Part shown: piece after piece, positions 24,813-33,501 of the stretch
Layout: each line of letters begins with the position of its first letter
How positions within the stretch are numbered: the first letter of the stretch is position 1
DNA from: Deltaproteobacteria bacterium
GTDB lineage: Bacteria; Desulfobacterota; Syntrophia; Syntrophales; UBA8958
Assembly (NCBI GenBank): GCA_026388335.1
Contig: JAPLJZ010000199.1
Span: forward strand, 1 to 35,300
DNA: 35,300 nucleotides
Direction of reading: 5' to 3'
Position numbers and translations under genes: made by a program
The notes under the pieces: model-generated
Database searches by the model: none
What the model was told of the DNA's origin: nothing
What the model saw: only the letters and a program-made list of their open reading frames with translations

Positions 24813-26000
24813 CTATAATTCAGGCATGGATCTGGAGAGGACAACCGCCAGATCATCCGCCGCAATCATATAATCATCATCGGGATTGATGTTGATCTTG
24901 ACGGCGTCCTTTTCCACGGAAAATTCCTTCTTTGATTCACGGATCTTTTCCCTTATGAAGGTATCAATCATCGACGTATTATCGGAAAGAATATCCTCTA
25001 ATTTGATCGCCTTTTTTTCCTTCATTATGCCGATCAGAATAGTATGATCCTTCTCCCGATAATAGGAAGATAATTCTTTAAACGGCTTGTTAACAAACAT
25101 GCCGGGAATGTGCGTCCGCCAGAGCTTGTTCTTGTCCCCAAGGGATACGATACTGGATATCACCCTGGGTAGTCCCGGGGAATTAATGGCACTGGCCAGT
25201 AAGGAGCCGATATGTTCGCCCCGGACAACAATCTCATCCACATTGGCTCTCTTGAGATGGGGGCGACTTTCTCCATCCAGGAGTTCTGCGATTGTCTTGA
25301 CATGAGGAGCGAGTGACTTTACGGTCAAGGCCGCCAGAGCAGTCCTTTCATCACTGCGCTCGCGGGGATGCCCGCCTGACTGATCCGCCATGATCAGAAC
25401 AAAAGTGGCCCGGGAAACATTGGCCCGGACTAAGACCTCCTCATGTACATAATCACCCCGCAGAAATTTCAGGTTGTAACGGCTGTATTTAGGACGAAGG
25501 GCCTCGATCTCATCCACGGTCAATTCGTTGATCAACACAATGGCCTTCTCCCTCATGGCGCCATAGGTCGTAAGACCCTGAATAACGTCATCCGTATGCT
25601 GGTTCCATCCGCAGATAATTATATGTTCCTTAGCTTTGATGGTCTCCAATCCCCTGCCCTCCTTCATTCTTCTTTCTATAAAGGTCGACGCAATGGTTGC
25701 GGTAAATAGCGACATCAGTCCTACTCCCGTGAAAATGAGAAAGATCCCCACCATTCTCCCACCCGTGGTGACAGGATACTTATCTCCATAACCGACCGTC
25801 CCCATGGTCACAATGGCCCACCAGATACCATCCCAAACGGTGTTGATATTGGAGCCCGACTCGACGTTTTCGAAATAATGAACAGCCAGAGCGCTCATAA
25901 AGAGAATCGCCAGGGTAATCGCCGCTACTTGAACAATGGTTTTTCTATAGATACCGGAGAGGATCTTAATGAATTGCTGAATAGACCTCATCCGCCCCAT
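24813..26000 (-). CDS. Two-helix potassium channel with RCK (TrkA-N/TrkA-C) domains
   Basis: 395 residues. Two membrane helices (about 20-42 and 82-107) flank the pore loop with the K+ selectivity filter TVGYGD (68-73). An RCK/TrkA-N Rossmann region (about 124-245; HIIICGWNQHTDDVI) and a further TrkA-C-like region follow, as in MthK/Kch-like channels gated by Ca2+ or nucleotides. The glycine pattern is IICGWN-x3, not the canonical GxGxxG, so the NAD-type site may be altered. It begins 2 bases after the EF-G stop, and the cNMP-binding gene follows. A membrane-potential or ligand sensor role for the operon is inferred. Confidence 0.93.
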   Translation of the reverse strand: MGRMRSIQQFIKILSGIYRKTIVQVAAITLAILFMSALAVHYFENVESGSNINTVWDGIWWAIVTMGTVGYGDKYPVTTGGRMVGIFLIFTGVGLMSLFTATIASTFIERRMKEGRGLETIKAKEHIIICGWNQHTDDVIQGLTTYGAMREKAIVLINELTVDEIEALRPKYSRYNLKFLRGDYVHEEVLVRANVSRATFVLIMADQSGGHPRERSDERTALAALTVKSLAPHVKTIAELLDGESRPHLKRANVDEIVVRGEHIGSLLASAINSPGLPRVISSIVSLGDKNKLWRTHIPGMFVNKPFKELSSYYREKDHTILIGIMKEKKAIKLEDILSDNTSMIDTFIREKIRESKKEFSVEKDAVKININPDDDYMIAADDLAVVLSRSMPEL

Positions 26001-26002
26001 AG

Positions 26003-28036
26003 TTATGCCTTGTCATAGACGAGAAAATGCATGGAGAAGATTGCCCGCCCCTGGGTTGCCGAGCGAAGATCCGTCGAATAACCGAAGAGGGCTTTGAGAG
26101 GAACCTTCGCCTGGATTTCACTGACGGGTCCCTTTGGGCTTATGGACTGGATCTCCCCGCGCCGGGCATTGATGTCACCGATAACATCTCCCATAAATTC
26201 ACTGGGCGTTATAATATCCACCACCATAATCGGTTCCAGCAATAGTGGGTCCCCCTGGGAACAACCATCCCGAAAGGCAGTGGAAGCGGCAATTTTATAT
26301 CCCAGTGCAGATGATTCTCCATCTTTGAAGGACCCGCCCTTGACAATGACCTCCACATCCACTACGGGATAGCCGGAAAGAACGCCACTCATGATGGCTT
26401 CCTGGACCCCTTCCGCAATGGCCGTATGAAATTCCTCCGGGATCATTCCCGCAACTACGTTCGACACATAAGCGTTTCCCGTTCCCCGTTCCCTGGGTCG
26501 TAATTGTAGTAAGACATGACCAAAATGCCTTCGCTCCCCGAGTTCCCGTTCGAAACGCCCTTCCACCTCCACGGGCGACTGAATGGTCTCCCGATAAACC
26601 ACCCGGGGCTTGCCCACGTTGACATGGGCATTAAATTCTCGCTGCAGACGGTCGATCACTATCTCCAGATGGAGTTCCCCCATTCCGGATAATACAGTTT
26701 GTGCGGTCTCATCATCATATTTCAAGCGCAAGGTAGGATCTTCTTCCATCAGCTTGACGAGCGCGAGAGAGACCCGTTCCTGATCGGCCGGAGTTTTGGC
26801 CTCGATGGCCTGACTGATCACGGATTCATAAAAATCCATGGTTTCCAGGAGAATTGGCTGAGTCTCATCACAGATAGTATCCCCTGTCTTGCCTTCTTTT
26901 AAACCCATAACGGCAATGATATCGCCTGCCTGGGCCTGATCCAGTCTCTCCCGTTTGTTGGCGTGCATCTTCAGAATCCGGGATGCCTTTTCCTTCTTGC
27001 CCTTCGAGACATTGTAGAGATCATCCCCGGCCTTTATCTGTCCCGAATAGATCCGCAGGTAAGACAGCTTCCTGCCCTCATCCTGCATGATCTTGAATAT
27101 AAGAGCGGCGAGGGGCCCTCGGGGATCGCTGGTTCTCTCCTCTTCCAACCTGGTAAGGGGATTTATTCCTTTGATCGGGGGAACATCTTCAGGGGACGGT
27201 AAAAAAGAGATTACCGCATCCAGAACAGGCTGGATGCCTTTGTTTTTCAGGGCAGACCCGCACATCACTGGAACCACCTGCAGGGAAAGGGTGGCCCTCC
27301 GAATCGCTTCGATTAGTTCCTCTGCCGTTATATCTATGCCTCCCAGATACTTTTCGGCAATATTATCGTCCAAATCGGCAATGGTTTCTATCAACTTGTC
27401 TCTGTACTCACGTACTTTAGGCTGCATATCCTGCGGTACATCCGACAGGGAATAAGTAGCCCCCAGCGAGGTATTGTCCCAAGTAATGACCCTGTTCCAG
27501 ATCAAATCAATAGCACCCTGGAACTGATCTTCTTCACCCAGGGGTATCTGAACAGGCAGAGGCGTGGAATTGAATCTTCGGCGCATCATATCGATGGTTC
27601 CAAAGTAATTAGCGCCAACTCTGTCCATTTTATTAATAAAGGCTATTTTGGGAACGCCATATTTATCGGCTTGATGCCAGACCGTCTCCGACTGCGGCTC
27701 GACCCCGCCCACAGCGCAGAAAACCACCACGGCCCCGTCAAGCACCCGCAGGCATCTTTCGACTTCAATTGTAAAATCTACATGGCCAGGGGTGTCAATG
27801 ATGTGAATATCGTAATCTTGCCAATTGCAGGCAGTAACAGCCGAAGTGATCGTGATTCCCCGTTCCTGCTCCTGAGGCATCCAATCCATAACTGCTTCTC
27901 CATCGTGCACCTCGCCCATTTTATGAGACCTGCCGGTATAATATAAAATCCTTTCCGTAACGGTCGTCTTGCCGGCGTCAATATGAGCGACAATGCCGAT
28001 ATTTCTGATTCTGGCCAGCTTGGATTTGGGGGGCAT
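26003..28036 (-). CDS. fusA: Elongation factor G (second copy type)
   Basis: 677 residues, slightly shorter than the usual ~690-700. All G motifs are intact: AHIDAGKTT (G1), RGITITSA (G2), DTPGH (G3) and NKMD (G4), with the EF-G domain IV/V regions behind. It is not next to rpsL/rpsG, the common home of fusA, but between a GerMN membrane protein and a K+ channel gene, so it may be an EF-G paralogue (EF-G2 group) rather than the main translocase. Whether the organism has another copy cannot be seen here. It catalyses tRNA-mRNA translocation or, if a paralogue, ribosome recycling or stress translation. Confidence 0.93.
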   Translation of the reverse strand: MPPKSKLARIRNIGIVAHIDAGKTTVTERILYYTGRSHKMGEVHDGEAVMDWMPQEQERGITITSAVTACNWQDYDIHIIDTPGHVDFTIEVERCLRVLDGAVVVFCAVGGVEPQSETVWHQADKYGVPKIAFINKMDRVGANYFGTIDMMRRRFNSTPLPVQIPLGEEDQFQGAIDLIWNRVITWDNTSLGATYSLSDVPQDMQPKVREYRDKLIETIADLDDNIAEKYLGGIDITAEELIEAIRRATLSLQVVPVMCGSALKNKGIQPVLDAVISFLPSPEDVPPIKGINPLTRLEEERTSDPRGPLAALIFKIMQDEGRKLSYLRIYSGQIKAGDDLYNVSKGKKEKASRILKMHANKRERLDQAQAGDIIAVMGLKEGKTGDTICDETQPILLETMDFYESVISQAIEAKTPADQERVSLALVKLMEEDPTLRLKYDDETAQTVLSGMGELHLEIVIDRLQREFNAHVNVGKPRVVYRETIQSPVEVEGRFERELGERRHFGHVLLQLRPRERGTGNAYVSNVVAGMIPEEFHTAIAEGVQEAIMSGVLSGYPVVDVEVIVKGGSFKDGESSALGYKIAASTAFRDGCSQGDPLLLEPIMVVDIITPSEFMGDVIGDINARRGEIQSISPKGPVSEIQAKVPLKALFGYSTDLRSATQGRAIFSMHFLVYDKA

Positions 28037-28047
28037 AACTCTATATC

Positions 28048-28671
28048 CTACTTCTCTTTTGCCGCTTGAACGATCAATTCCTTGTTGGCGCCAAAGGCTT
28101 GCCGGGTATCTATATGTCCCTTAATGGACTCTATTTCTTTACCGGCAACCATAATTTTAACCTTTTTTATGGTGGGTATATTGATCGTCAGGGTATTGGT
28201 CAGGGAGTATATGGTCGCCATCTCGCTGGCGCTGCCGCCGGGATGATTTTTTATGAGATTCTTATTGAAACTTACATAGGCTATCCCGTCGTCGATCTTG
28301 ACATTTGTCACCTCCACCTTCTCTGGGAAGGTATTGACGAAACCCGTCCTCGATCCGTCTAAAAGTACTTTCACTAGCTCCCGAGCCAAGGCGGAAGGCG
28401 TCTCCTCTTTGGAAACATATCTCTTTTCCGGGACAAGGAAACGCTCATTTGCGTCGGAAAAATAAACTGTGACTTCTTGCTTGTCCTTCTTTTTAGCGAC
28501 TTTACCCTGACCGTCTACGGGTGGATAAACATAATCAAACAGGGTCAGAAAGAAAAAAACCAGGAACCCCACCAAGGTAGTAATCACAAGAAAAAGAACC
28601 GACTTTTTCATCTTTCTCTTTTGCTGCTTGGTCTTGACCGTAGCTGTCCTACGCTGCTTCTTTGAGGCCAT
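28048..28671 (-). CDS. GerMN-domain membrane protein
   Basis: 207 residues from ATG 28669-28671 (AAGGGAG six bases upstream). A basic cytoplasmic head (1-23) precedes one hydrophobic anchor (about 24-45, [20 protein letters not shown]). The exported part carries a GerMN domain (about 75-195): [20 protein letters not shown], then [14 protein letters not shown], ending in [20 protein letters not shown]. GerMN domains occur in spore-germination GerM but also widely in cell-wall-associated proteins of non-spore-formers. It starts the apparent minus-strand operon, 11 bases ahead of EF-G. Envelope function is inferred; precise role unknown. Confidence 0.85.
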   Translation of the reverse strand: MASKKQRRTATVKTKQQKRKMKKSVLFLVITTLVGFLVFFFLTLFDYVYPPVDGQGKVAKKKDKQEVTVYFSDANERFLVPEKRYVSKEETPSALARELVKVLLDGSRTGFVNTFPEKVEVTNVKIDDGIAYVSFNKNLIKNHPGGSASEMATIYSLTNTLTINIPTIKKVKIMVAGKEIESIKGHIDTRQAFGANKELIVQAAKEK

Positions 28672-28700
28672 GTAGATCTCCCTTTTCAAAAAGATCAGTG

Positions 28701-28729
28701 AGGGTAGGTCATTTTGCTATTGCTGTCAA
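28701..28729 (-). promoter_or_regulatory. Putative sigma70 promoter of the GerMN/EF-G/channel operon
   Basis: Minus-strand TTGACA (28724-28729) and TACCCT (28701-28706) are separated by 17 bases, 30 bases before the GerMN start. It would drive the whole set down to the sigma54 activator. Confidence 0.55.
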
Positions 28730-28772
28730 GGAAAGATGGATACCTCAGAAGATAGGAAAATGGCCCGGCAAC

Positions 28773-29597
28773 TCAGATATTGATCAATTGCAGGGCCTGC
28801 TTAGCCTTCAGACCGAAATCTGAACCTGGGGCAAGTTTGACGACCATTTCATAGGCCCGTCTCGCCTCCGACATTCTCCTTCGCTTGGAATAGCACTCAC
28901 CCAGCCAAAAATAAGATTCAACAAGATTGGGCACCAACTCCGTTGATTTTTTGAAATGACCAATAGCACCGTCGATGTCTCCTTGCGCATAACTGGCCTT
29001 TCCCATTTCCTTTTCGATCAGGGGAAGAAGCTCAGGTCTGGTAGCCTTTACGGCGGCCTCCTGGTATTTCGTTAATGCCCGCTGGTAGTCGCCTTTGCTT
29101 GCATAAGCCCTACCCATATTGTACAGGGACATCTCGGGCGTCTCATAGAGGATATTGGCCAGAGCGCTGTTAAAGGCAGTTATCGCCTTGTCATACTGCC
29201 CACGATCATAATAAAGAATCCCCAGAAAGTGATAAGCAGTGGAGTAATCAGGCTTGAGCCTGACTGCTGTTTCACATTCCTCAATCGCCTTTTCGTTGTA
29301 CCCCTTTCCGAAATAGGCGACGGCCAGATTATAATGAATCGTGGGGTTTTCCGGCGTATATTTTTCCGCTTCCATGAGTTCCTTGAGGGCTGCGGTGTAA
29401 TCTTCCCCCTCCACATAGGCCTTACCGATATTCAAATGGTTTTCCGCCAGCTCCCTTCGCTTTTGCGACCCGGCACAAGACAAGAGACTCGCAACCATGA
29501 ATAGTACGAGACAAACAGCCGCGCATGCAAACCATGTCCCATGCTTGCCGCGATCATATCCGCATGCCGCTTTACGCTTCTTTGTTGTTATTGCCAT
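28773..29597 (-). CDS. TPR-repeat lipoprotein (PilF/NlpI-like)
   Basis: 274 residues. A basic head, hydrophobic stretch and lipobox ASLLSC (Cys41) make a lipoprotein signal. Six or so tetratricopeptide units fill the mature part; examples are NIGKAYVEGEDYTAALKELM, YNLAVAYFGKGYNEKAIEEC and FLGILYYDRGQYDKAITAFN. The general layout resembles PilF/PilW or NlpI, outer-membrane lipoproteins that assist pilus secretins or peptidoglycan enzymes, but the partner is unknown and no pilus gene is nearby. It overlaps the upstream HD gene by 26 bases, so the two are translationally coupled. Confidence 0.88.
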   Translation of the reverse strand: MAITTKKRKAACGYDRGKHGTWFACAAVCLVLFMVASLLSCAGSQKRRELAENHLNIGKAYVEGEDYTAALKELMEAEKYTPENPTIHYNLAVAYFGKGYNEKAIEECETAVRLKPDYSTAYHFLGILYYDRGQYDKAITAFNSALANILYETPEMSLYNMGRAYASKGDYQRALTKYQEAAVKATRPELLPLIEKEMGKASYAQGDIDGAIGHFKKSTELVPNLVESYFWLGECYSKRRRMSEARRAYEMVVKLAPGSDFGLKAKQALQLINI

Positions 29598-30156
29598 TGA
29601 TCCACCAGTCCCCCTTATCTTTGAACCACCAGGCAGAAGAATCTGTTTTCAAAATGCTGTCAGCGAGTTTCTTTGCGTTCTCCGTACAGAGTCGCTTGAC
29701 GGCGAAGGAAATCCATTCCTGACTGTATTTGTTCCCCAAATCACCATATTCTTTCAATTGTATGATCAGCGCCAACTGATCGGCGTCATGGGCGATGCGC
29801 GCCTCTCTGGTCTTTTTCTCATTGAATTCATAAATGGCCGACGCAATATCGTCGCCAAAAAACAGCGTTTCCGCCAGTTCCTCAACGGCCTTTTTCTCGT
29901 TTACGGCCACATACTTTTTATTGACATAATTCATGTCCCCGGTTCTCGCTTCCGGCAGATCATGGACCAGACAAATCTTGAGCACCCGATGCTCATCGGC
30001 TTGACGATCAAGCTTGCAAAGGGTGTAGCCGATATAAATTGTTCTCAGAATATGCTCAGCAACCGACTCACAGCCGGAGCCGAGAAACTGATATCCCGAA
30101 CGGGGGGTCTTTTGCAGCATGCCTACTTCGAAGAGAAAATTCGCAATATTTTTCAT
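29572..30156 (-). CDS. HD-domain phosphohydrolase (YfbR/HDDC2-like)
   Basis: 194 residues. The metal ligands of the HD fold are visible: His35 in SVAEHILRT, His65-Asp66 in LVHDLPEA and Asp126 in AHDADQLAL. GMLQKTPRSGYQFLG at the N-terminus is typical of the YfbR/HDDC2 group, 5'-deoxynucleotidases or related pyrimidine-nucleotide phosphatases. No (p)ppGpp-synthetase domain is attached. No clear ribosome site is seen. The coiled-coil gene at 30181-30405 lies 24 bases upstream on the same strand. Confidence 0.87.
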   Translation of the reverse strand: MKNIANFLFEVGMLQKTPRSGYQFLGSGCESVAEHILRTIYIGYTLCKLDRQADEHRVLKICLVHDLPEARTGDMNYVNKKYVAVNEKKAVEELAETLFFGDDIASAIYEFNEKKTREARIAHDADQLALIIQLKEYGDLGNKYSQEWISFAVKRLCTENAKKLADSILKTDSSAWWFKDKGDWWINGNNNKEA

Positions 30157-30180
30157 AAATTTATATGCAGTAATGGTTCT

Positions 30181-30405
30181 TTAATCATTCTGAGTCCTTT
30201 TTATAATCATGATCCGGTTGTTCATCATATCCGACACCTTTTTAATCTGGGTCTGGAGAGCCCCGACGCCTTCCGGTTTCATCATCAGAACCCGCGTTAA
30301 CTGCTCACGCCAGTGTTCAATAACGCTGATCTCATGTTCCCGCAATTTTTTATCGAACCTGGTTTGCATCTCCTTAATAAAAGATTCCTGCCCCTTGTCC
30401 CCCAT
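30181..30405 (-). CDS. Small coiled-coil hypothetical protein
   Basis: 74 residues from ATG 30403-30405, chosen because GAGGAG lies six bases upstream; the open frame extends to 30447 without a good start. The sequence is alternating charged and hydrophobic (MGDKGQESFIKEMQTRFDKK, later ALQTQIKKVSDMMNNRIMII), suggesting a helical or coiled-coil protein without a membrane span. No family recognised. It heads the cluster with the HD and TPR genes. Confidence 0.6.
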   Translation of the reverse strand: MGDKGQESFIKEMQTRFDKKLREHEISVIEHWREQLTRVLMMKPEGVGALQTQIKKVSDMMNNRIMIIKRTQND

Positions 30406-30450
30406 TTTTTTCTCCTCACGCAATTTCGTTCTTCCAATTATGAGCACATC

Positions 30451-30478
30451 CTTATATCAATTTCCACCTTCCTTGCAA
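30451..30478 (-). promoter_or_regulatory. Possible promoter of the coiled-coil/HD/TPR cluster
   Basis: On the minus strand TTGCAA (30473-30478) and TATAAG (30451-30456) are 16 bases apart, 45 bases before the coiled-coil gene start. A weak but properly spaced match. Confidence 0.4.
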
Positions 30479-30502
30479 CCTCGATTTTTCTCAGAAAACA
30501 CC

Positions 30503-30531
30503 TTGACACTCTGCCTGCATTCATATATATA
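30503..30531 (+). promoter_or_regulatory. Strong sigma70 promoter of the acyl-CoA dehydrogenase gene
   Basis: TTGACA (30503-30508), a 17-base spacer and TATATA (30526-30531) are near consensus. This would give a 5' leader of about 180 bases (to 30716). The leader shows no riboswitch I can recognise. High promoter strength fits the codon use of the gene it serves. Confidence 0.65.
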
Positions 30532-30716
30532 GCCTTCCGCGTTTCGGCTAATTTTCTTCAGAATATCGCTTCTTGATTATTCCTGAGATGACACGCAGAT
30601 CGTAACCAATATGCGGGATGAACTCACCTTGCCAGGGATGTGTCTAAGCAACACCCGACAATCTGAGCTTACTCGTGTCAGGTTATATAAATTCTTTACA
30701 AAAGGGAGGTAGTGTT

Positions 30717-31916
30717 ATGGCGTTAGATTTTACATTTACAGATGAGCAAAGGATGCTCGAGGATTCAGTTTACAAATGGGCGATCAATTGGCTAGAACCC
30801 CAGATGGAACACATGTATGAGATCGACGAAATGCCCAAGGATCTCTTCAAGCAGACGGGCGACCTCGGTATCAACGGTATCGTATTCGAGGAAAAATACG
30901 GCGGCGCCGCTTTGGGTTACGTAGAAACCCTGCTGGCATACGAGACCATCGCCCGGGTCAGCAACGCCCTGTCGATGACCGTAGGCGCCAGCCAGTCGCT
31001 GTGCTTCGACAACTTCCGTAGAAACGCCACGGAAGCGCAGCGAGCCTATGTCCTTCCCAAGTCCGTTACCGGGGAATGGATCGGCTGCCTCGGCATCACC
31101 GAACCCAACGCCGGTTCCGATGCCATGAGCATGGCAACCAAGGCGGAAAAGAAGGGCGACAACTACATCATCAACGGCAGCAAGATTTTCATCACCAACG
31201 GTCCCGTGGCAGATTTCATGGTGTTCTACGCCAAGACCGATCCCGCAGCGGGTCCCAAGGGCATCTCGGCCTTCTTCTTCGAAACTGCAGCGCAAAAGAA
31301 GAAGGGCGCCGTCAAATTCGAGAAGATCAAGAAATGGGGTATGAGGACCTCTCCCACCGCCCTAGTCACCTTCGAAGACATGGAACTTCCCGCAGAGAAC
31401 CTCATCGGCGGCCTGAACAAGGGCGTCGCCGTTCTCACCAGCGGTCTGTGCACCGAGAGAATCACCCTGTCCGGCTGTACCCTCGGCGGCCAGAGAACCT
31501 GCCTTGAGCTCTCTCTGAAGTATGCCAAGGAAAGAGTTCAGTTCGGCAAACCCATCGCCTCCTTCCAGACCATCCAGGAGAAATTGGCTAATATGTACTG
31601 CGGTTACAAGGCAGGTAAGTGGCTGGCCTACAGCGCTGCCGCCTACTGTGACACCCTGACGAACAAGTCCGGTGGCAAGGGAACCGACCTTGACCGTATG
31701 GCCGCCGCCTCACTGCTGTTCAACGGCGAGATGGGCACCAAGATCGGCCTCGACGCGATTCAAATCTTTGGTGGTTACGGTTACTGCACCGAATACGCCA
31801 TTTCGAGACATTTCTTGGATCAGAAGCTTTGGGAAATCGGCGCCGGCACCTCGGAAATTCGCCGCATGATCATCGCCCGCGAGCTCATGAGAGACGACTT
31901 CAAGAGTGGTTTATAA
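30717..31916 (+). CDS. Acyl-CoA dehydrogenase
   Basis: 399 residues from ATG 30717 with AAAGGGAGG upstream. The substrate/FAD motifs CLGITEPNAGSD (124-135) and FITNGPVADF are present. The usual C-terminal base site reads WEIGAGTSEIRR, without the Glu of MCAD; instead Glu247 in SGLCTERITLSG corresponds to the base of isovaleryl-CoA dehydrogenase-type enzymes. It oxidises an acyl-CoA at C2-C3, passing electrons to ETF. Codons end strongly in C or G (AAC, ATC, GGC, AAG), more than neighbours, suggesting high expression. It is monocistronic, between its own promoter and terminator. Substrate unknown: short-chain, branched or alicyclic acyl-CoA are all possible. Confidence 0.95.
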   Translation: MALDFTFTDEQRMLEDSVYKWAINWLEPQMEHMYEIDEMPKDLFKQTGDLGINGIVFEEKYGGAALGYVETLLAYETIARVSNALSMTVGASQSLCFDNFRRNATEAQRAYVLPKSVTGEWIGCLGITEPNAGSDAMSMATKAEKKGDNYIINGSKIFITNGPVADFMVFYAKTDPAAGPKGISAFFFETAAQKKKGAVKFEKIKKWGMRTSPTALVTFEDMELPAENLIGGLNKGVAVLTSGLCTERITLSGCTLGGQRTCLELSLKYAKERVQFGKPIASFQTIQEKLANMYCGYKAGKWLAYSAAAYCDTLTNKSGGKGTDLDRMAAASLLFNGEMGTKIGLDAIQIFGGYGYCTEYAISRHFLDQKLWEIGAGTSEIRRMIIARELMRDDFKSGL

Positions 31917-31950
31917 GATCTAAACTGCTCGATTTAGTAATGAATTAAAG

Positions 31951-31987
31951 AAAATGCCATGGCTGATCACGGCCATGGCATTTTTTT
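31951..31987 (+). terminator. Rho-independent terminator after acyl-CoA dehydrogenase
   Basis: Perfect 13-bp arms (31951-31963, AAAATGCCATGGC; 31972-31984) enclose an 8-base loop and run directly into seven T residues (31981-31987). It is the best terminator in the window. Confidence 0.95.
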
Positions 31988-32058
31988 GGTCATTTGACAA
32001 TCTTCCGAAAATCAGGTATCAAACCAAGCACGGGACAGGTAATATGAGGAGCATTCAT

Positions 32059-33501
32059 ATGTCTTATCGCTTACGGTTAATAACGATCTTCCTTGTCGGC
32101 GTATTTCTTGCCGGCGGATCGCTATGGGCTAAGGAGGATACGGCATACCTGACTTTCCAGAAGTCCGCTCCATCCCGACCGGTAATCACGGTTTACACGG
32201 TCAAGAAGGGAGAGTGGCTCCTTGATATTGGACGCCGGGTGACAGGGGAAACAAAGCATGTCTATTCGATCATCCGTAAGTATAATCCCGGCATCAAGGA
32301 TCTGAACCGAATTTATCCGGGGCAAAAGGTCTATTTGCCCAGCAAGGCAAAGACTAACGTTTCCTCAACTGACACCTCTCCCGTAAACGCCCCGCCTCCT
32401 TCTCAGCGGGCGGGCGTGTTGAAAGATGACATGGCGTACCCGGCCCAGATCAAATGGAACCTGGTAAAACATGTCCTCGACCAAATTGGCGCCACTGTTA
32501 CATCCCAAGGCAAATATTACCTTCCCCTACGAGATATGGGACAAATAACCATCGATTGCCGGAAAATACCCATGGTCGAATTTGCAGACAAGGGAACAGT
32601 CTTTATCGATTTCCGCAACCAAATACCCGACAATCTCAGGCAACTGGTCCGTCGTACCTGGAAGCACTACGCTATCATCAAGGTGAATCCTCAATCGGAA
32701 GCCCCCATTCTTTTAGAAAAGATCATTCAGGCGTCAAACACCCATGCCATGATTCGACAGGAACAACCCTTAAAGATAGGATCGCAACCGGTCTTGCAGA
32801 TTCCTGCCTCCTGGACAATCACTCGTAAATCATCTACAGTAACAATTCCTCCCCATGCCATAGCTCTTTGGACCAGATCGGAAGGGACGCATGGTCTCCC
32901 TGAACCCCTCAAAGCCTATGCAGAGACAAAGGGATGGAAAATCCTCGAATTGGTCCAGGACAGAATCGTCAAACCCGCTCCCGACAATCCGATTCTGGCC
33001 AGGCCGGTCTCAAAACTCACTTCAACATCATTGATCGACTTGGCAGATGATTGCTTCCGGAGGCTTGGGCTACAGACACAGAAGAATGCCGAATTAAAGA
33101 TCTTTGACTCTGCCCGCGACGGTTTTGATCTGAGAGTAGAAGCCGATCTGTTGGTCAGCAAAGGAGAACAAAGGCTCATCTTCCTGTCAAAAAAAATGCC
33201 CGACCAATTCCTTAACATGCTCAGAAACAACGGGATGGAAGTCATCCTCGCCATGGGGGGAGAAACAAAAAAATCTCTTCTGGAAAAGTCATTCAAGGCC
33301 CTGAACATCCCCTGCGAGTTCAACACCTTTTCCCTTCCTGCTTCAGAGAAAACGGAAATGGCAGGTACGTACATCGTTTTCCCCGCCCTGAAAATATCCA
33401 TGAATAATGGCAAAATTATATATTTGATTGATTTTGATCTGGATGAACGCATGAATGGTTTTCTTTCCGAAAAAATGGGCCTACTGGTTATAAAATATTG
33501 A
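32059..33501 (+). CDS. Exported LysM-domain protein of unknown function
   Basis: 480 residues from ATG 32059 (GAGGAG seven bases upstream); an earlier frame start would lie inside the terminator. A signal peptide (about 1-24, LWAKE end) precedes a LysM domain (about 43-93: YTVKKGEWLLDIGRRV, later NRIYPGQKVYLPS), which binds peptidoglycan. A Ser/Pro-rich linker (about 94-115) follows. The remaining about 360 residues, with no recognised family, contain two similar-looking alpha/beta blocks. It overlaps the PP-loop gene by 4 bases, though an envelope protein coupled to an RNA-modification-type enzyme is unexpected. Confidence 0.8.
   Translation: MSYRLRLITIFLVGVFLAGGSLWAKEDTAYLTFQKSAPSRPVITVYTVKKGEWLLDIGRRVTGETKHVYSIIRKYNPGIKDLNRIYPGQKVYLPSKAKTNVSSTDTSPVNAPPPSQRAGVLKDDMAYPAQIKWNLVKHVLDQIGATVTSQGKYYLPLRDMGQITIDCRKIPMVEFADKGTVFIDFRNQIPDNLRQLVRRTWKHYAIIKVNPQSEAPILLEKIIQASNTHAMIRQEQPLKIGSQPVLQIPASWTITRKSSTVTIPPHAIALWTRSEGTHGLPEPLKAYAETKGWKILELVQDRIVKPAPDNPILARPVSKLTSTSLIDLADDCFRRLGLQTQKNAELKIFDSARDGFDLRVEADLLVSKGEQRLIFLSKKMPDQFLNMLRNNGMEVILAMGGETKKSLLEKSFKALNIPCEFNTFSLPASEKTEMAGTYIVFPALKISMNNGKIIYLIDFDLDERMNGFLSEKMGLLVIKY

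Noticed and set aside
29497-30300. 267-residue plus-strand frame opposite the HD gene
   Set aside because: HD-domain metal ligands and gene context support the minus strand; this frame lacks domains.
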